Below, one piece after another: positions 1 through 9,036 of a stretch of DNA of 64,000 nucleotides. Each line of letters begins with the position of its first letter. The stretch's first letter is position 1. The notes below the pieces were generated by a model. It was not told the origin of the DNA, searched no databases, and worked only from the letters and a program-made list of their open reading frames with translations. Source of the stretch: an uncultured Pelagibacteraceae bacterium (GTDB lineage: Bacteria > Pseudomonadota > Alphaproteobacteria > Pelagibacterales > Pelagibacteraceae); NCBI GenBank assembly GCA_902571425.1, contig CACGBZ010000001.1:186001-250000 (forward strand). The letters are read 5' to 3'. Made by a program: the position numbers and the translations under genes.

Positions 1-208
1 GACCAACGATTACAACGTCTATATTAAATTTTACAATAGTTTTTTTTAATTCTTCGAAATTATTTATATCTACATTTATATTATTTGAGATTGAATAAGT
101 TCCTGCATTGCCAGGTAGGCAATAAATTTTATTTACTTTTGATGAATTTTTAAGGGACAAACATATAGCATGTTCTCTTCCACCACTTCCTATTATTCCA
201 ACATTCAT
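1..208 (-). CDS. purD: Phosphoribosylamine-glycine ligase PurD, N-terminal part (runs off left edge)
   Basis: This is the first 69 codons of GAR synthetase, which joins glycine to phosphoribosylamine in the second step of de novo purine synthesis in the cytoplasm. The reverse-strand ATG is at 206-208 and the gene leaves the window at base 1. The protein opens MNVGIIGSGGREHAI; the IGSGGREHA loop of the N-terminal domain and the PGNAGT motif that follows about 20 residues later are family hallmarks. The ATP-grasp domain is outside the window. The gene starts about 20 bases from the divergent DUF2093 gene, a neighbourhood I recall as common in Alphaproteobacteria. Confidence 0.93.
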   Translation of the reverse strand, partial: MNVGIIGSGGREHAICLSLKNSSKVNKIYCLPGNAGTYSISNNINVDINNFEELKKTIVKFNIDVVIVG

Positions 209-228
209 ATATAGTGTATAAACTAAAA

Positions 229-420
229 ATGTATAAAAAATTAGCAAAAATAAAATATTTGCCAAATAATTTTCAAATAATTGAAGATGGAGACCATGTT
301 ATTTGTGCCATCTCTGGAAAGAAAATATCAATCGAGAAACTTACATATTGGAATGTTGAAACGCAAGAGCCTTATTTTTCTTATGTTGAAGCATCGCTCA
401 AAAGAGATAGAATTAAATAA
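229..420 (+). CDS. DUF2093 family small protein
   Basis: This small cytoplasmic protein of about 63 residues has no known function. It matches the DUF2093 pattern: a VICAISGKKI-type strand near the middle (compare VxCAVTGxPI in relatives), then YWNVETQEPY and a C-terminal EASLKR. I prefer the ATG at 229; a GTG five codons earlier (214) is also in frame but sits almost on the purD start. It is divergent from purD and convergent with lpxL, whose stop lies 6 bases beyond this gene's stop. No signal peptide or membrane segment is visible. Confidence 0.75.
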   Translation: MYKKLAKIKYLPNNFQIIEDGDHVICAISGKKISIEKLTYWNVETQEPYFSYVEASLKRDRIK

Positions 421-426
421 AACAAA

Positions 427-1290
427 CTATTTCCATCTATCATGAGTCCAAATCCATTGATCAGGATTTTTATTAATCATTTCTTCTAAGATTTTATTTA
501 ATTTTTTAGTGATTATTTCAATGCTAGAATTATTTTCAAAATTTATAGGTTGGTAAAATTTAATTTTGAAATTATCTTTATGTAGTCTTTCTATATAAAC
601 AGGTACAATTTTGGCATTAAATTTTTTAACAAATTGGCCTGGAATTGTTGTAGTTAGAGCTTTTTTATCAAATAATTTTGACATTATTCCCTCGGTTACT
701 CTTTGATCAATCATTAAAGCAATTGAAGTTCCATTTTTAAAGTACTGAAGAATTTTTTTTGTTCCAGAAATACCTTTGGGAATTTGTTTTTTGCAAATAT
801 ATTTTTTTCTAATATCCTCCATTATAGGATTTAAAAAAATGTTATTAAGAGGTCGATAAATAGCAGCGAGATCAATACCTAATTTTTCAATGGACATTGC
901 CATTAATTCAAAATTATTAAAATGACCTGATACAAAAATTACAGGCTCAGACTGAATTTTAATTTTTTTTAAAATCTCAGAGTTTTCTATTACTATACTT
1001 TTTGAGATATTGGTGTTGTTTTTGAAATCCTTTATGAATATGTATTCAGCAAATATTTTTCCATAATTAGACCAAACTTTTTTTGCTATCTCAAGTTTTT
1101 TTTGTTGATCCATGTTCTTATACACATTTGATAGATTTTGATTTAAAGTTTTGTTTTTTTTCATAAAAGATCCTAATTTAACAAAAATCCATGCCGAGAT
1201 ATTTCTAGAATTATTAAGTCCAATTAATTTAAAGATGCCAAAAAAAAATAAAATAACAAGGTATTGGACAAAATATTTAATTTTTTTCAT
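427..1290 (-). CDS. lpxL: Lipid A biosynthesis acyltransferase (LpxL/HtrB family)
   Basis: This inner-membrane enzyme adds a secondary acyl chain to Kdo2-lipid IVA. The 287-residue protein has an N-terminal hydrophobic anchor (residues about 7-25) and the H-x4-E catalytic motif in SGHFNNFEL near residue 122. A RPLNN strand and an IDQRV motif follow, as in the LpxL/LpxM family. It is the last gene of the run msbA-waaA-lpxK-lpxL, and its start overlaps the end of lpxK by 14 bases, so the two are probably translationally coupled. Which acyl chain it transfers cannot be read from the sequence. The family call is firm; LpxL rather than LpxM is inferred. Confidence 0.87.
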   Translation of the reverse strand: MKKIKYFVQYLVILFFFGIFKLIGLNNSRNISAWIFVKLGSFMKKNKTLNQNLSNVYKNMDQQKKLEIAKKVWSNYGKIFAEYIFIKDFKNNTNISKSIVIENSEILKKIKIQSEPVIFVSGHFNNFELMAMSIEKLGIDLAAIYRPLNNIFLNPIMEDIRKKYICKKQIPKGISGTKKILQYFKNGTSIALMIDQRVTEGIMSKLFDKKALTTTIPGQFVKKFNAKIVPVYIERLHKDNFKIKFYQPINFENNSSIEIITKKLNKILEEMINKNPDQWIWTHDRWK

Positions 1291-2227
1291 AAATTTTTAA
1301 TTTTAAATACTTTACGAAATTTTTTTCATTTTTAAAAATTAAATCAATTTTTACAAAATCAATATTTTTTCTATAATTTTTATTTATTCTTAAAAAATCT
1401 TTTTCTGTAGTAAGAATTTTTGCTTGTAATTTTTTTGATAATTTTTTAATTTCTTTAATTTGTTCACTTTTATAATTAAAGTGGTCTGGAAAAACAATTT
1501 CTTTAACAATATTAAATTTATTTTTAATTAGTAAATTTTTAAAACTGTCTGAATTTCCTATTCCTGAAAAAATTAAATATTTATTTTTTTTATTAAATTC
1601 TTTAAGATTTTTAATTTGGGTATATGTGTAAAAAATTTTTAGTTTTTTATTAATACTTTTTGCTAGTCTAGTAAAATTATTAATTTTAGTATTTGCATCT
1701 TTGAAAAGCAAGCAATCATAACTTTTTAAATTACTGATATGTTCTCTTAAAGGACCTGATGGTAATAATAATCCATTACCAATTAGTTTTTTTCCATCAA
1801 AACATACAATTTTTAAATTATAAGAAATTGCATTATCCTGAAGCCCATCGTCGAAAATTATTATTTTTTTATTTTGATTTTGGGCCTTTTTTAAAATTTC
1901 ACTTCTTTTTTTGTGTGTCAAAATTTCACATTCTTTTTGTAAGAGCTTTATTTCATCAACTTGATTATTGTAAAACTTTTTTCCTATAACTGTATTTGTT
2001 TCAATTTTTTTTAAAAATTTGTAAATCTTAATTGTGCTTGGAGTTTTACCAGTTCCACCTAAATAAATATTTCCAATACAAATTGATTTGATATTTCTAT
2101 TTAATATTTTTTTTTTTGAACCTAGGAAAAAATTGTTTACTTTTATGATCAAGGTAAATGGAAGTAGCAAATATGCTAATAGATTTGGTCTTTTTAAGTC
2201 CCAAAAGTCAGGTTTTTTAACTATCAT
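1277..2227 (-). CDS. lpxK: Tetraacyldisaccharide 4'-kinase LpxK
   Basis: LpxK phosphorylates the 4' position of the lipid A disaccharide to give lipid IVA, at the cytoplasmic face of the inner membrane. At 316 residues it is of usual length. The modified P-loop GNIYLGGTGKTP near residues 52-63 follows a membrane-associating N-terminal helix. Later family motifs include FDDGLQD near residue 125 and the PDHFNY segment, where D-H is typical of the family. It overlaps waaA upstream by 11 bases and lpxL downstream by 14, which implies one transcript for late lipid A assembly. Confidence 0.92.
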   Translation of the reverse strand: MIVKKPDFWDLKRPNLLAYLLLPFTLIIKVNNFFLGSKKKILNRNIKSICIGNIYLGGTGKTPSTIKIYKFLKKIETNTVIGKKFYNNQVDEIKLLQKECEILTHKKRSEILKKAQNQNKKIIIFDDGLQDNAISYNLKIVCFDGKKLIGNGLLLPSGPLREHISNLKSYDCLLFKDANTKINNFTRLAKSINKKLKIFYTYTQIKNLKEFNKKNKYLIFSGIGNSDSFKNLLIKNKFNIVKEIVFPDHFNYKSEQIKEIKKLSKKLQAKILTTEKDFLRINKNYRKNIDFVKIDLIFKNEKNFVKYLKLKIYEKN

Positions 2228-3470
2228 TTTTTAGAAATATGTTGATTTCATTAAATGTATTATTTAGAATTTTATTACCAATTTCCTTCAATTTATATTG
2301 TATTTTTTTTGAGTTATTTTTTTTTCCAAACAGATTATTTAATTTTTTTAATAGTTGAGATTTTGAGCTTATTTTTGATGATAATCTTAACTTATTTAAA
2401 TAACTATAAATTTCCTCAAAATTTTGCACATTTGGTCCATAAATTATATTACAACCATATCTAGTTGCCTCTAAGGGATTTTGACCACCGTGATCAATTA
2501 TAGAACCACCTAAAAAAACATTTTTACATAAGTTGTAAATTGACTTGGTTTGACCGTAAGAATTAACCAAATAAATATCAGTGTCTTTTTTGATAATTTT
2601 TTTTTCGTCATGTAAATGAACTTTCAAATTCAATTTATTTAATTCTTTTAAAATTAATTCAGTTCGTTCGACATGACGTGGAATTATTATTGTTAATAAA
2701 TTTTTGATTTTTTTCTTTAAATTTTTATGTACAATACCAATAAATTTTTCCTCATTGTAATGTGTACTAGATGCACACCAGATTTTTTTTGAAGGTATAA
2801 TTTTATTTAAATAATTAAAATTTATTATTTTTTCATTTTCAGATTGTGAAAATTTTAAATTCCCTAAGTATTTTATTTTTTTTACCCCTAATTTTCTCAA
2901 AATTATTTTTGACTTATAATTTGATGAAAAACAAAGATTAATTTTATTAAATATAAATTTTGAAAAATTTGGAAACCTTCTCCATCTGTTGTAAGTTTTT
3001 TTTGTAATTCTGCCATTTAAAATTAAAATAGGGATATTTTTTTTTTCTAAATTAATTATAGTGTTTGGCCATATCTCTGAGTCAATAAAAAATGCAGCTG
3101 AGGGTGACCAATAATTTAAAAATTTTTTTGTATGAAAATTTGTATCGATAGGAAAAAATTGATGAACTACTTTTTTAAATTTAAGTTTTCCAATTACTTT
3201 AGAGGAACTTAAAGTATTTGATGTGATTAGAATTTTATTTATATCTTTTCTTTTTTCATATTTCTCAACTAAAGGAATTATGCTTTGTAATTCCCCAACA
3301 CTTGCACCATGAAACCATAATAGATTTCCTTTACCTCTTTCTTTAGTAAAGAAGCAAAATTTTTCTTTAAATCTCGTTAAATCTTCTTTTTTTTTAAATA
3401 ATCTGATGATTAAAATTATTGGTGATAAAATAAATACTAAATTTATTAGAAACCTATAAATAAATAACAT
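2217..3470 (-). CDS. waaA: 3-deoxy-D-manno-octulosonic acid (Kdo) transferase WaaA
   Basis: WaaA transfers Kdo from CMP-Kdo to lipid IVA at the inner membrane. The 417-residue protein has an N-terminal membrane anchor (about 5-24), the GASVGELQ motif near 55-62, where the Glu is the proposed catalytic base, and EIWPN near 132. The C-terminal GT-B motif GGSIIDHGGQNPLEA near 335 is diagnostic. Its start codon overlaps the msbA stop (TAATG), and it overlaps lpxK by 11 bases. Whether it adds one or two Kdo residues cannot be told from sequence. Confidence 0.94.
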   Translation of the reverse strand: MLFIYRFLINLVFILSPIILIIRLFKKKEDLTRFKEKFCFFTKERGKGNLLWFHGASVGELQSIIPLVEKYEKRKDINKILITSNTLSSSKVIGKLKFKKVVHQFFPIDTNFHTKKFLNYWSPSAAFFIDSEIWPNTIINLEKKNIPILILNGRITKKTYNRWRRFPNFSKFIFNKINLCFSSNYKSKIILRKLGVKKIKYLGNLKFSQSENEKIINFNYLNKIIPSKKIWCASSTHYNEEKFIGIVHKNLKKKIKNLLTIIIPRHVERTELILKELNKLNLKVHLHDEKKIIKKDTDIYLVNSYGQTKSIYNLCKNVFLGGSIIDHGGQNPLEATRYGCNIIYGPNVQNFEEIYSYLNKLRLSSKISSKSQLLKKLNNLFGKKNNSKKIQYKLKEIGNKILNNTFNEINIFLKNDS

Positions 3471-5209
3471 TAGGCTTTTTTAATTTGTTTTTGATAAAAG
3501 TTTTTATAAACATCAGATGTTTTTAAAAGATCATCGTGTTTTCCTTCTCCACTAACCATTCCATTTTCAATAACAAAAATTTTGTCTGAATTTAAAATAG
3601 TTGATAATCTGTGTGCAATTACAATTGTTGTTCTTCCCTTTGTTAGATAGTTTATTGCTTTTTGAATTTTATCCTCAGTCTCAGCATCTAGTGATGAAGT
3701 AGCTTCATCAAGCAAAATAATAGGGCTTTTTTTTAAAATTGCTCGCGCAATTGAAAGTCTTTGTTTTTCACCACCAGATAATCTAATTCCATTTTCACCG
3801 ATCAATGTTTCATATTTATTTGGCAAATTCTTTATAAATTCACTTGCGAATGAAAATTCTGCAGCTTCCTCAATTTCTTTTTGTGAGGCATTTAAATTAG
3901 CATAGGCAATATTGTTCTTAATTGTATCATCAAAAAGTGTAGTATCTTGGCTTACTAAAGAAATATTTTTTCTTACAGAAAAGATAGAAGATTTATATAT
4001 AGATTTATTATCTATTCTAATGTCACCACTGATAGCATCGTAAAATCTAGGAATTAAATTTAAAATTGTAGATTTTCCAGCACCACTGTGTCCTACTAAA
4101 GCTGTCATTTTAGTTCCTGCAAACTTCAAATTAATAGATGATAAAATTTCTTTCTCCGTATTGGGGTATTTAAAATTTATATTTTCAAATTCAATTGTTC
4201 CATCATTTATAACTAAATTTTCTGCCTTATTTATTTCTTTTATTTCAGGTAAATCATCAATAATTGGCAAGACTCTATTAGCTCCAGAAATACCTTGTTG
4301 TACTGATAAATTTAAAGTCGCAAGAGATCGTACTGGTTGGTATGCCAACATCATAGCAGCTAGAAATGAAAAAAAATTGTTTACTTCAAGCTCATTGTTA
4401 GCAACTAATTTTGCTGCAAAAAAAATTAAAAAAGCAATCATTATTCCAGTCAAAAATTCCATGATTGGAGAGGCTCTAACAAATACGATAGATATTTTTT
4501 TTGTTGACTCTTTTAAGTTATCTATAAACTTAAACGCTCTCTGTTTTTCGTAGCTTTCTTTTTGAAAAATTTTAATTAGTTTATGGTTTTTAAATATCTC
4601 CATTAAATATGAAGTGAGTATTCCAGCTCTGTTCATTTGTTGAGTTGCCACCTTGCCTATTCTTTTGCCTAGAGTTTTTGCTGCAATACTAGCTAGAGGT
4701 ATCATTATTATAGCCACAAGTGATAATTTCCAATTTTGATAAAACATCACTGATAATAAACCTATTAAAGTTAATGAGTCTTTAAACAAGTTCAGCACGA
4801 CTGTACTAAGCAGGTTGGTAATCATATTTACATCATTTGTTAAATTAGCAATAAACTTTCCAGAATGTTTATTATCTATCACTTGTGTATCTGCATTTAT
4901 TAAAGATGAAAAAATATCGTTTTGTATGTCTTTTTTTACTTCTTCTGAAACACCTATCATTATTACTCTTGCCAAATACAAAGATGCACCTTTGATTGCA
5001 AATGCTAAGACAATTAGACAAGGGATAATAATTGCCATTGATTGATTTTGTTCTATAAAAAGTTTTTCAATTGCTGGATCTAAAAGATAGGCCACTGATG
5101 ACGTACTCCCCGCAAGTAATAAGGAAAAAATAAAAGCAATTAAAATGTTTTTTAAATATTTCTTAGTATAACTTTTATACAAACGTTTGATAATTTGAAT
5201 CTTTTCCAT
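3470..5209 (-). CDS. msbA: MsbA-type lipid A export ABC transporter
   Basis: This is a half-transporter with fused membrane and ATPase domains, expected to form a homodimer that flips lipid A-core across the inner membrane. The N-terminal 320 or so residues hold about six membrane helices. The C-terminal ATPase has Walker A GHSGAGKST (about 374-382), signature LSGGEKQRLS, Walker B IILLDEAT and the AHRLS switch. The 579-residue length fits the MsbA/LipA exporter family. Multidrug exporters look similar, but position directly ahead of waaA-lpxK-lpxL and 1 base after ubiA argues for lipid A export. Confidence 0.88.
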   Translation of the reverse strand: MEKIQIIKRLYKSYTKKYLKNILIAFIFSLLLAGSTSSVAYLLDPAIEKLFIEQNQSMAIIIPCLIVLAFAIKGASLYLARVIMIGVSEEVKKDIQNDIFSSLINADTQVIDNKHSGKFIANLTNDVNMITNLLSTVVLNLFKDSLTLIGLLSVMFYQNWKLSLVAIIMIPLASIAAKTLGKRIGKVATQQMNRAGILTSYLMEIFKNHKLIKIFQKESYEKQRAFKFIDNLKESTKKISIVFVRASPIMEFLTGIMIAFLIFFAAKLVANNELEVNNFFSFLAAMMLAYQPVRSLATLNLSVQQGISGANRVLPIIDDLPEIKEINKAENLVINDGTIEFENINFKYPNTEKEILSSINLKFAGTKMTALVGHSGAGKSTILNLIPRFYDAISGDIRIDNKSIYKSSIFSVRKNISLVSQDTTLFDDTIKNNIAYANLNASQKEIEEAAEFSFASEFIKNLPNKYETLIGENGIRLSGGEKQRLSIARAILKKSPIILLDEATSSLDAETEDKIQKAINYLTKGRTTIVIAHRLSTILNSDKIFVIENGMVSGEGKHDDLLKTSDVYKNFYQKQIKKA

Positions 5210-5210
5210 T

Positions 5211-6074
5211 TTAAATTTTACCTAATATTAAACCTAATAAAATTATTAATCCTAAAAAATTATTTGATTTAAAAGTTTTAATACAGCTGGAGGGATCGTT
5301 TATTTTTAATTTTTTTAGTTGAAAGAAGTACATTTGAAAAGTTGCAAAAACAAAAATTATAATACTAAAATAATTTAGTTTCATTAAATAAACTATAAAA
5401 AATAAACTTAACAAATAAATTGAATAACATGAAAATAAAAAGGTATATGGTTGTTTCTTAAATTTAATTGATGTTGATTTCAGTCCTATAATTTCGTCAT
5501 CTTTAATATCTTGATATCCATAAATTGTGTCATAGCCGAGTGTCCAAAATATGGCTCCAAAATAAAATAAAAGGGGTATTAAATCTATCTGACCTTTTAT
5601 TGATGTCCAACCGAGTATTAAGCCATAATTAAAAGTAATACCTAAAAATAATTGAGGCCAATAGGTGAACCTTTTCATTAATGGGTATGTGAATGCTAGA
5701 GGCATTGATCCCAAAGCCAAAATAATTGTAAAAAAATTAAAATTTAATAATACCAATAGTGCTAAAAAACATAGCGTGATTGAATAAATAATTCCGAGCT
5801 TCACTGATACTTTACCGGATGCTATAGGACGGCTTTTCGTTCTAAATACTTTCGCATCAAACTCTTTGTCAAGAATATCATTTACTATACATCCAGCTGA
5901 TCTCATAAATACTGAACCTAAAAAAAATAGAATTAAATAAAAAAAATAATAGCCTAAATGATTTTTAAAATCGTATGCTAGAGTTAATCCCCAAGCACAT
6001 GGCCAAAACAAAAGCATAAACCCTATTGGTTTTTTTAATCTTGTTAAATCAATGAAATGTTTTAATTGGCTCAT
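5211..6074 (-). CDS. ubiA: 4-hydroxybenzoate polyprenyltransferase UbiA
   Basis: UbiA attaches the polyprenyl tail to 4-hydroxybenzoate, the membrane step that commits to ubiquinone. The 287-residue protein has about eight hydrophobic helices. It carries the two Asp-rich prenyl diphosphate motifs of the superfamily: NDILDKEFD near residues 65-73 and DTIYGYQDIKDD near 180-191. The KSRPIASG loop follows the first motif as expected. It is transcribed into msbA with only 1 base between genes, although the functions differ. The divergent gene on the other side starts about 50 bases away. Confidence 0.93.
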   Translation of the reverse strand: MSQLKHFIDLTRLKKPIGFMLLFWPCAWGLTLAYDFKNHLGYYFFYLILFFLGSVFMRSAGCIVNDILDKEFDAKVFRTKSRPIASGKVSVKLGIIYSITLCFLALLVLLNFNFFTIILALGSMPLAFTYPLMKRFTYWPQLFLGITFNYGLILGWTSIKGQIDLIPLLFYFGAIFWTLGYDTIYGYQDIKDDEIIGLKSTSIKFKKQPYTFLFSCYSIYLLSLFFIVYLMKLNYFSIIIFVFATFQMYFFQLKKLKINDPSSCIKTFKSNNFLGLIILLGLILGKI

Positions 6075-6125
6075 AAATTTTACTTGTAAATAACAAAGGC
6101 TAGTTTCATAATCAAATTGATTCGT

Positions 6126-6530
6126 ATGAATATAGATTACACAGTCACAGCACTTATGTTTCCAGCTATTCCGTTATTAATGGGTGTTTACAGCAATAGA
6201 TTTCACTCCTTGAGTATTTTAATTCGTCAACTTCATGATGAGCATGTTTATGAAAAACATATTCCACCTGAATGGAAAAAGCAGTTTATTAATCTAAGTG
6301 GTAGGATAACTCTTTTAAGGTGGACAATATTATTTGCCGCTTTTGGGTTTCTATTTAATATGTTAACTGTATTTGCCCTTTATTTAGATGAAGTATTTTT
6401 AGCTAGAGTAATATTTGGCTCATGTTGTTTGTCTATGATTATCTCAATAATTTTTTTTATTAGGGAAATTCAAATCTCAACAAATGCACTTAAACTCCAT
6501 ATGTCAGATATGCATGTTGATGTTAATTAG
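6126..6530 (+). CDS. DUF2721 family membrane protein
   Basis: This 134-residue inner-membrane protein has no established function. The ATG at 6126 gives MNIDYTVTALMFPAIPLLM, typical of DUF2721: an N-terminal helix with a Pro-Ala-Ile turn, then an ARF-like NRFHSL segment, a soluble stretch around residues 30-60 and two further helices (about 62-85 and 92-112). A TTG three codons upstream is also in frame but less likely. The gene stands alone on the forward strand between divergent ubiA and convergent qor, whose 3' end it overlaps by 8 bases. Confidence 0.75.
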   Translation: MNIDYTVTALMFPAIPLLMGVYSNRFHSLSILIRQLHDEHVYEKHIPPEWKKQFINLSGRITLLRWTILFAAFGFLFNMLTVFALYLDEVFLARVIFGSCCLSMIISIIFFIREIQISTNALKLHMSDMHVDVN

Positions 6531-7497
6531 GAACAATTACAGCGGGACCTAGAATTTTTCTTCCTTCAAGATCTTGATGTGCTTTAATTACTTCTTCTAA
6601 TTTATACTTTTTAAAAATTTTAATTTTTACTTTACCAGAGCTAATTTTTTCAAACATTGTTCTTGAAGCTTCATCTAACTCTTCTCTTGTTGAGAGGTAT
6701 TGTTGCATAGAAGGTCTTACAAGATAGAGACCTTTTGGTTGAATAACTTTTGGTACATTAATATCTGACAAAGGTCCAGATGCATTTCCAAATGAAACCA
6801 TCATTCCTCTTACTGCTAAACATTCAATTGAACCATCTAAAGTATCTTTTCCAACGCCATCGTAGACAACAGGGACTCCCTTGCCACTAGTAATCTCTAA
6901 AACCTTTTTTGCAAAATCTTCTTTGTTATAATTGATTACATGATCGTAACCATTTTCTTTTGCTATATTTATTTTTTCATCTGAACCAACTGTACCAATA
7001 ACAGTACAACCTAAACTTTTTGCCCATTGTCCGAAAATCTGACCAACACCACCAGCTGCAGCATGAAATAAAATTGTTTCTCCGGATTTAACTGGATAAG
7101 TTTTATGCAAAAGATAAAAAGTTGTTAAACCTTTTGTCATCAAAGTTGCTGCGATTTCAAGATCAATATCATCTGGTACTTTTACTAAATTTTTAGTTGG
7201 ATAGTTTCTATGAGAAGAATAGGAGCCTAAAGGAATGCCCGCATAAGAAATTTTATCACCAACTTTAAAGTCTTTTACGTTATCTCCAACATCAGTAATA
7301 ACTCCAGCACCTTCCAAACCTAAACCAATTGGTAGTTTTAAAGGGTAGAGACCTGATCTATGGTAAGTATCAATATAGTTAAGACCAATTGCTTTTTGTT
7401 CAATGGTTACTTGATCTGGACCAGGTTTATCTAAAGATATATCCTTAACCTCTAAAACCTCAGGTCCACCTGTTTTATTGATTTCTACAGCTTTCAT
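6523..7497 (-). CDS. Quinone oxidoreductase, zinc-free MDR family (QorA-like)
   Basis: This 324-residue NADPH-dependent reductase of the medium-chain dehydrogenase/reductase superfamily probably reduces quinones or enones in the cytoplasm. It starts MKAVEINKTGGPEVLE, as QOR proteins do. The catalytic domain contains GLNYIDTYHRSGLYP and GLEGAGVI, and the Rossmann domain has AAAGGVGQ near residue 145. The structural-zinc cysteine loop of alcohol dehydrogenases is absent, which supports the QOR subgroup. It follows the pirin gene by 3 bases, and both appear to be on one transcript with the HAD gene, perhaps a stress or detoxification set. The substrate is unknown. Confidence 0.88.
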   Translation of the reverse strand: MKAVEINKTGGPEVLEVKDISLDKPGPDQVTIEQKAIGLNYIDTYHRSGLYPLKLPIGLGLEGAGVITDVGDNVKDFKVGDKISYAGIPLGSYSSHRNYPTKNLVKVPDDIDLEIAATLMTKGLTTFYLLHKTYPVKSGETILFHAAAGGVGQIFGQWAKSLGCTVIGTVGSDEKINIAKENGYDHVINYNKEDFAKKVLEITSGKGVPVVYDGVGKDTLDGSIECLAVRGMMVSFGNASGPLSDINVPKVIQPKGLYLVRPSMQQYLSTREELDEASRTMFEKISSGKVKIKIFKKYKLEEVIKAHQDLEGRKILGPAVIVPN

Positions 7498-7500
7498 AAT

Positions 7501-8337
7501 TTATTTTACAAACGTACCATTATGATAATCTTGAACTGCTTGCAAGATTTCTGCTTTAGTGTTCATCACAAATGGTCCACCTCTAGCTATTTCCTCATTT
7601 ATTGGTTTACCCGAAATCACTAAAAACTTAGCATTTGATTTAGCTTTAACAATTAAATTTTCGCCCTTGGTTAGTAATATTAAAGTGCTGTCTAGAACTT
7701 GATCGTGTTTATCTTTTCCAATTTCAATTTCACCACTAATTAAATAAACAAAAGTATTGTGGGTAGATGGTAATTTAAAATTAAATTCTTTACTTTTGTT
7801 GAGTTCAACATCAAAATAAACTGGTTCAACGTTATGACCTTTAACAGGACCTTCAGCTTTTTCAAATTTTCCAGCTATTACTTTTACTTGTTTCTCATCA
7901 TCTTTATGAACACTCATTTTATCAGCATCAATATAAAGATATTCAGGCTTACTCATTTTTAATTTAGCAGGCATGTTAATCCATAATTGAAAACCATGAA
8001 GTCTACCTTCTTTCATTGCAGGCATTTCTGAATGAATAATTCCGCTTCCAGTTTTCATCCACTGAACATCACCTGCAGTCATTCTACCTTCACCACCTGT
8101 ACTATCTTTATGCTCAAAATCTCCGGCGAGCATATAAGTAACTGTTTCAATTCCTCTATGAGGATGGGGCGGGAAACCAGCAATATAATCCTCACTATTT
8201 TCTGATCCAAATTCATCAAGCATTAAGAAAGGATCAAAATAATTTGGCTCAACACCAATGCTTCTTTTTAATTTTACTCCAGCACCGTCAGAAGCTGGAA
8301 TAGGATCAATAATTTTACTTACTTCAATATTTTTCAT
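7501..8337 (-). CDS. Pirin family cupin protein
   Basis: This 278-residue bicupin protein of the pirin/YhaK family binds a metal; some relatives have quercetinase activity or act as redox sensors. The N-terminal cupin carries the expected metal ligands in PPHPHRGIETV (His-x-His, near 56-60) and GIIHSEMP (His and Glu, near 99-105). The C-terminal cupin starts around residue 170 and contains the GGPFVMNT strand typical of the family near 254. It lies between the HAD gene (20-base gap) and the quinone oxidoreductase (3-base gap). Quercetin-type substrates seem unlikely in the open ocean, so its role is uncertain. Confidence 0.88.
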   Translation of the reverse strand: MKNIEVSKIIDPIPASDGAGVKLKRSIGVEPNYFDPFLMLDEFGSENSEDYIAGFPPHPHRGIETVTYMLAGDFEHKDSTGGEGRMTAGDVQWMKTGSGIIHSEMPAMKEGRLHGFQLWINMPAKLKMSKPEYLYIDADKMSVHKDDEKQVKVIAGKFEKAEGPVKGHNVEPVYFDVELNKSKEFNFKLPSTHNTFVYLISGEIEIGKDKHDQVLDSTLILLTKGENLIVKAKSNAKFLVISGKPINEEIARGGPFVMNTKAEILQAVQDYHNGTFVK

Positions 8338-8357
8338 AATTCGTACATAAGAATTTT

Positions 8358-9020
8358 TTATATTATATCAAGTAACTTACCAAGGTCCTCGATTTGGTGT
8401 TTTGGTAAATAATCTAGCTTGTCAAAAGTATTGCTATTTCTATTAACCCAAATAGAATTGTAACCATAATTACCACCACCTGATACATCCCAAGTGTTAG
8501 CACTTAAAAAAGTAACTTCATTTTTTTTAATATTATATTTTTTAATTGGGATATCGTAAACTTTAGAGTCTGGTTTATAGACCCCAACTTCCTCAATTGA
8601 AAAAATATCATCAAATATATTTTCTAAATTATTGCTTTTAACTAATTGATTAAGAAGGGATGGAGTGCCATTTGATAGAATAGCAAGTTTATAATTTTTT
8701 TCTTTTAATGATTTTAAAACTTCAGGCACTTCTTTGAAAGTTGATAGAATTTTATAAAGATTTAATAACTCACTTCTCATTGAAAAATCTATCTCATAAG
8801 CTTTCATTGATTTATCTAAACTATCTTCTGTAACCTGCCAAAAATCTCTATGACGTTTCATTAAGCTTCTTAACCAGGTATATTCTAATTGTGTGGTTCT
8901 CCAATAATTAGCGAAACCTTCCCACTTATCACCTATTTTATCTTTACATTTTTCAGCAGCTGAGTTGACATCAAATAAAGTACCATATGCATCAAAAATT
9001 ATTGCTTTAATATTTTTCAT
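8358..9020 (-). CDS. Haloacid dehalogenase type II-like HAD hydrolase
   Basis: This 220-residue HAD-superfamily hydrolase matches the L-2-haloacid dehalogenase subgroup. The nucleophile motif is IIFDAYGTLFD (Asp near residue 9). Motif II is ILSNGT, the conserved Lys is in YKPDSKVYD, and the acid motif is SANTWDVSGG, close to the S/A-N-x-W-D-x-x-G of type II dehalogenases. The EYTWLRSL cap segment is also typical. Activity on haloacids is therefore possible, but phosphatase activity cannot be excluded. It is first in the run HAD-pirin-quinone oxidoreductase and is divergent from rsmE, with 16 bases between start codons. Confidence 0.82.
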   Translation of the reverse strand: MKNIKAIIFDAYGTLFDVNSAAEKCKDKIGDKWEGFANYWRTTQLEYTWLRSLMKRHRDFWQVTEDSLDKSMKAYEIDFSMRSELLNLYKILSTFKEVPEVLKSLKEKNYKLAILSNGTPSLLNQLVKSNNLENIFDDIFSIEEVGVYKPDSKVYDIPIKKYNIKKNEVTFLSANTWDVSGGGNYGYNSIWVNRNSNTFDKLDYLPKHQIEDLGKLLDII

Positions 9021-9036
9021 AAACTAACTTATCAAT

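Noticed and set aside
4161-4553. Open frame of 130 codons opposite msbA
   Set aside because: It lies wholly antisense to the msbA transporter, whose domain motifs are intact; no family pattern is visible in it.
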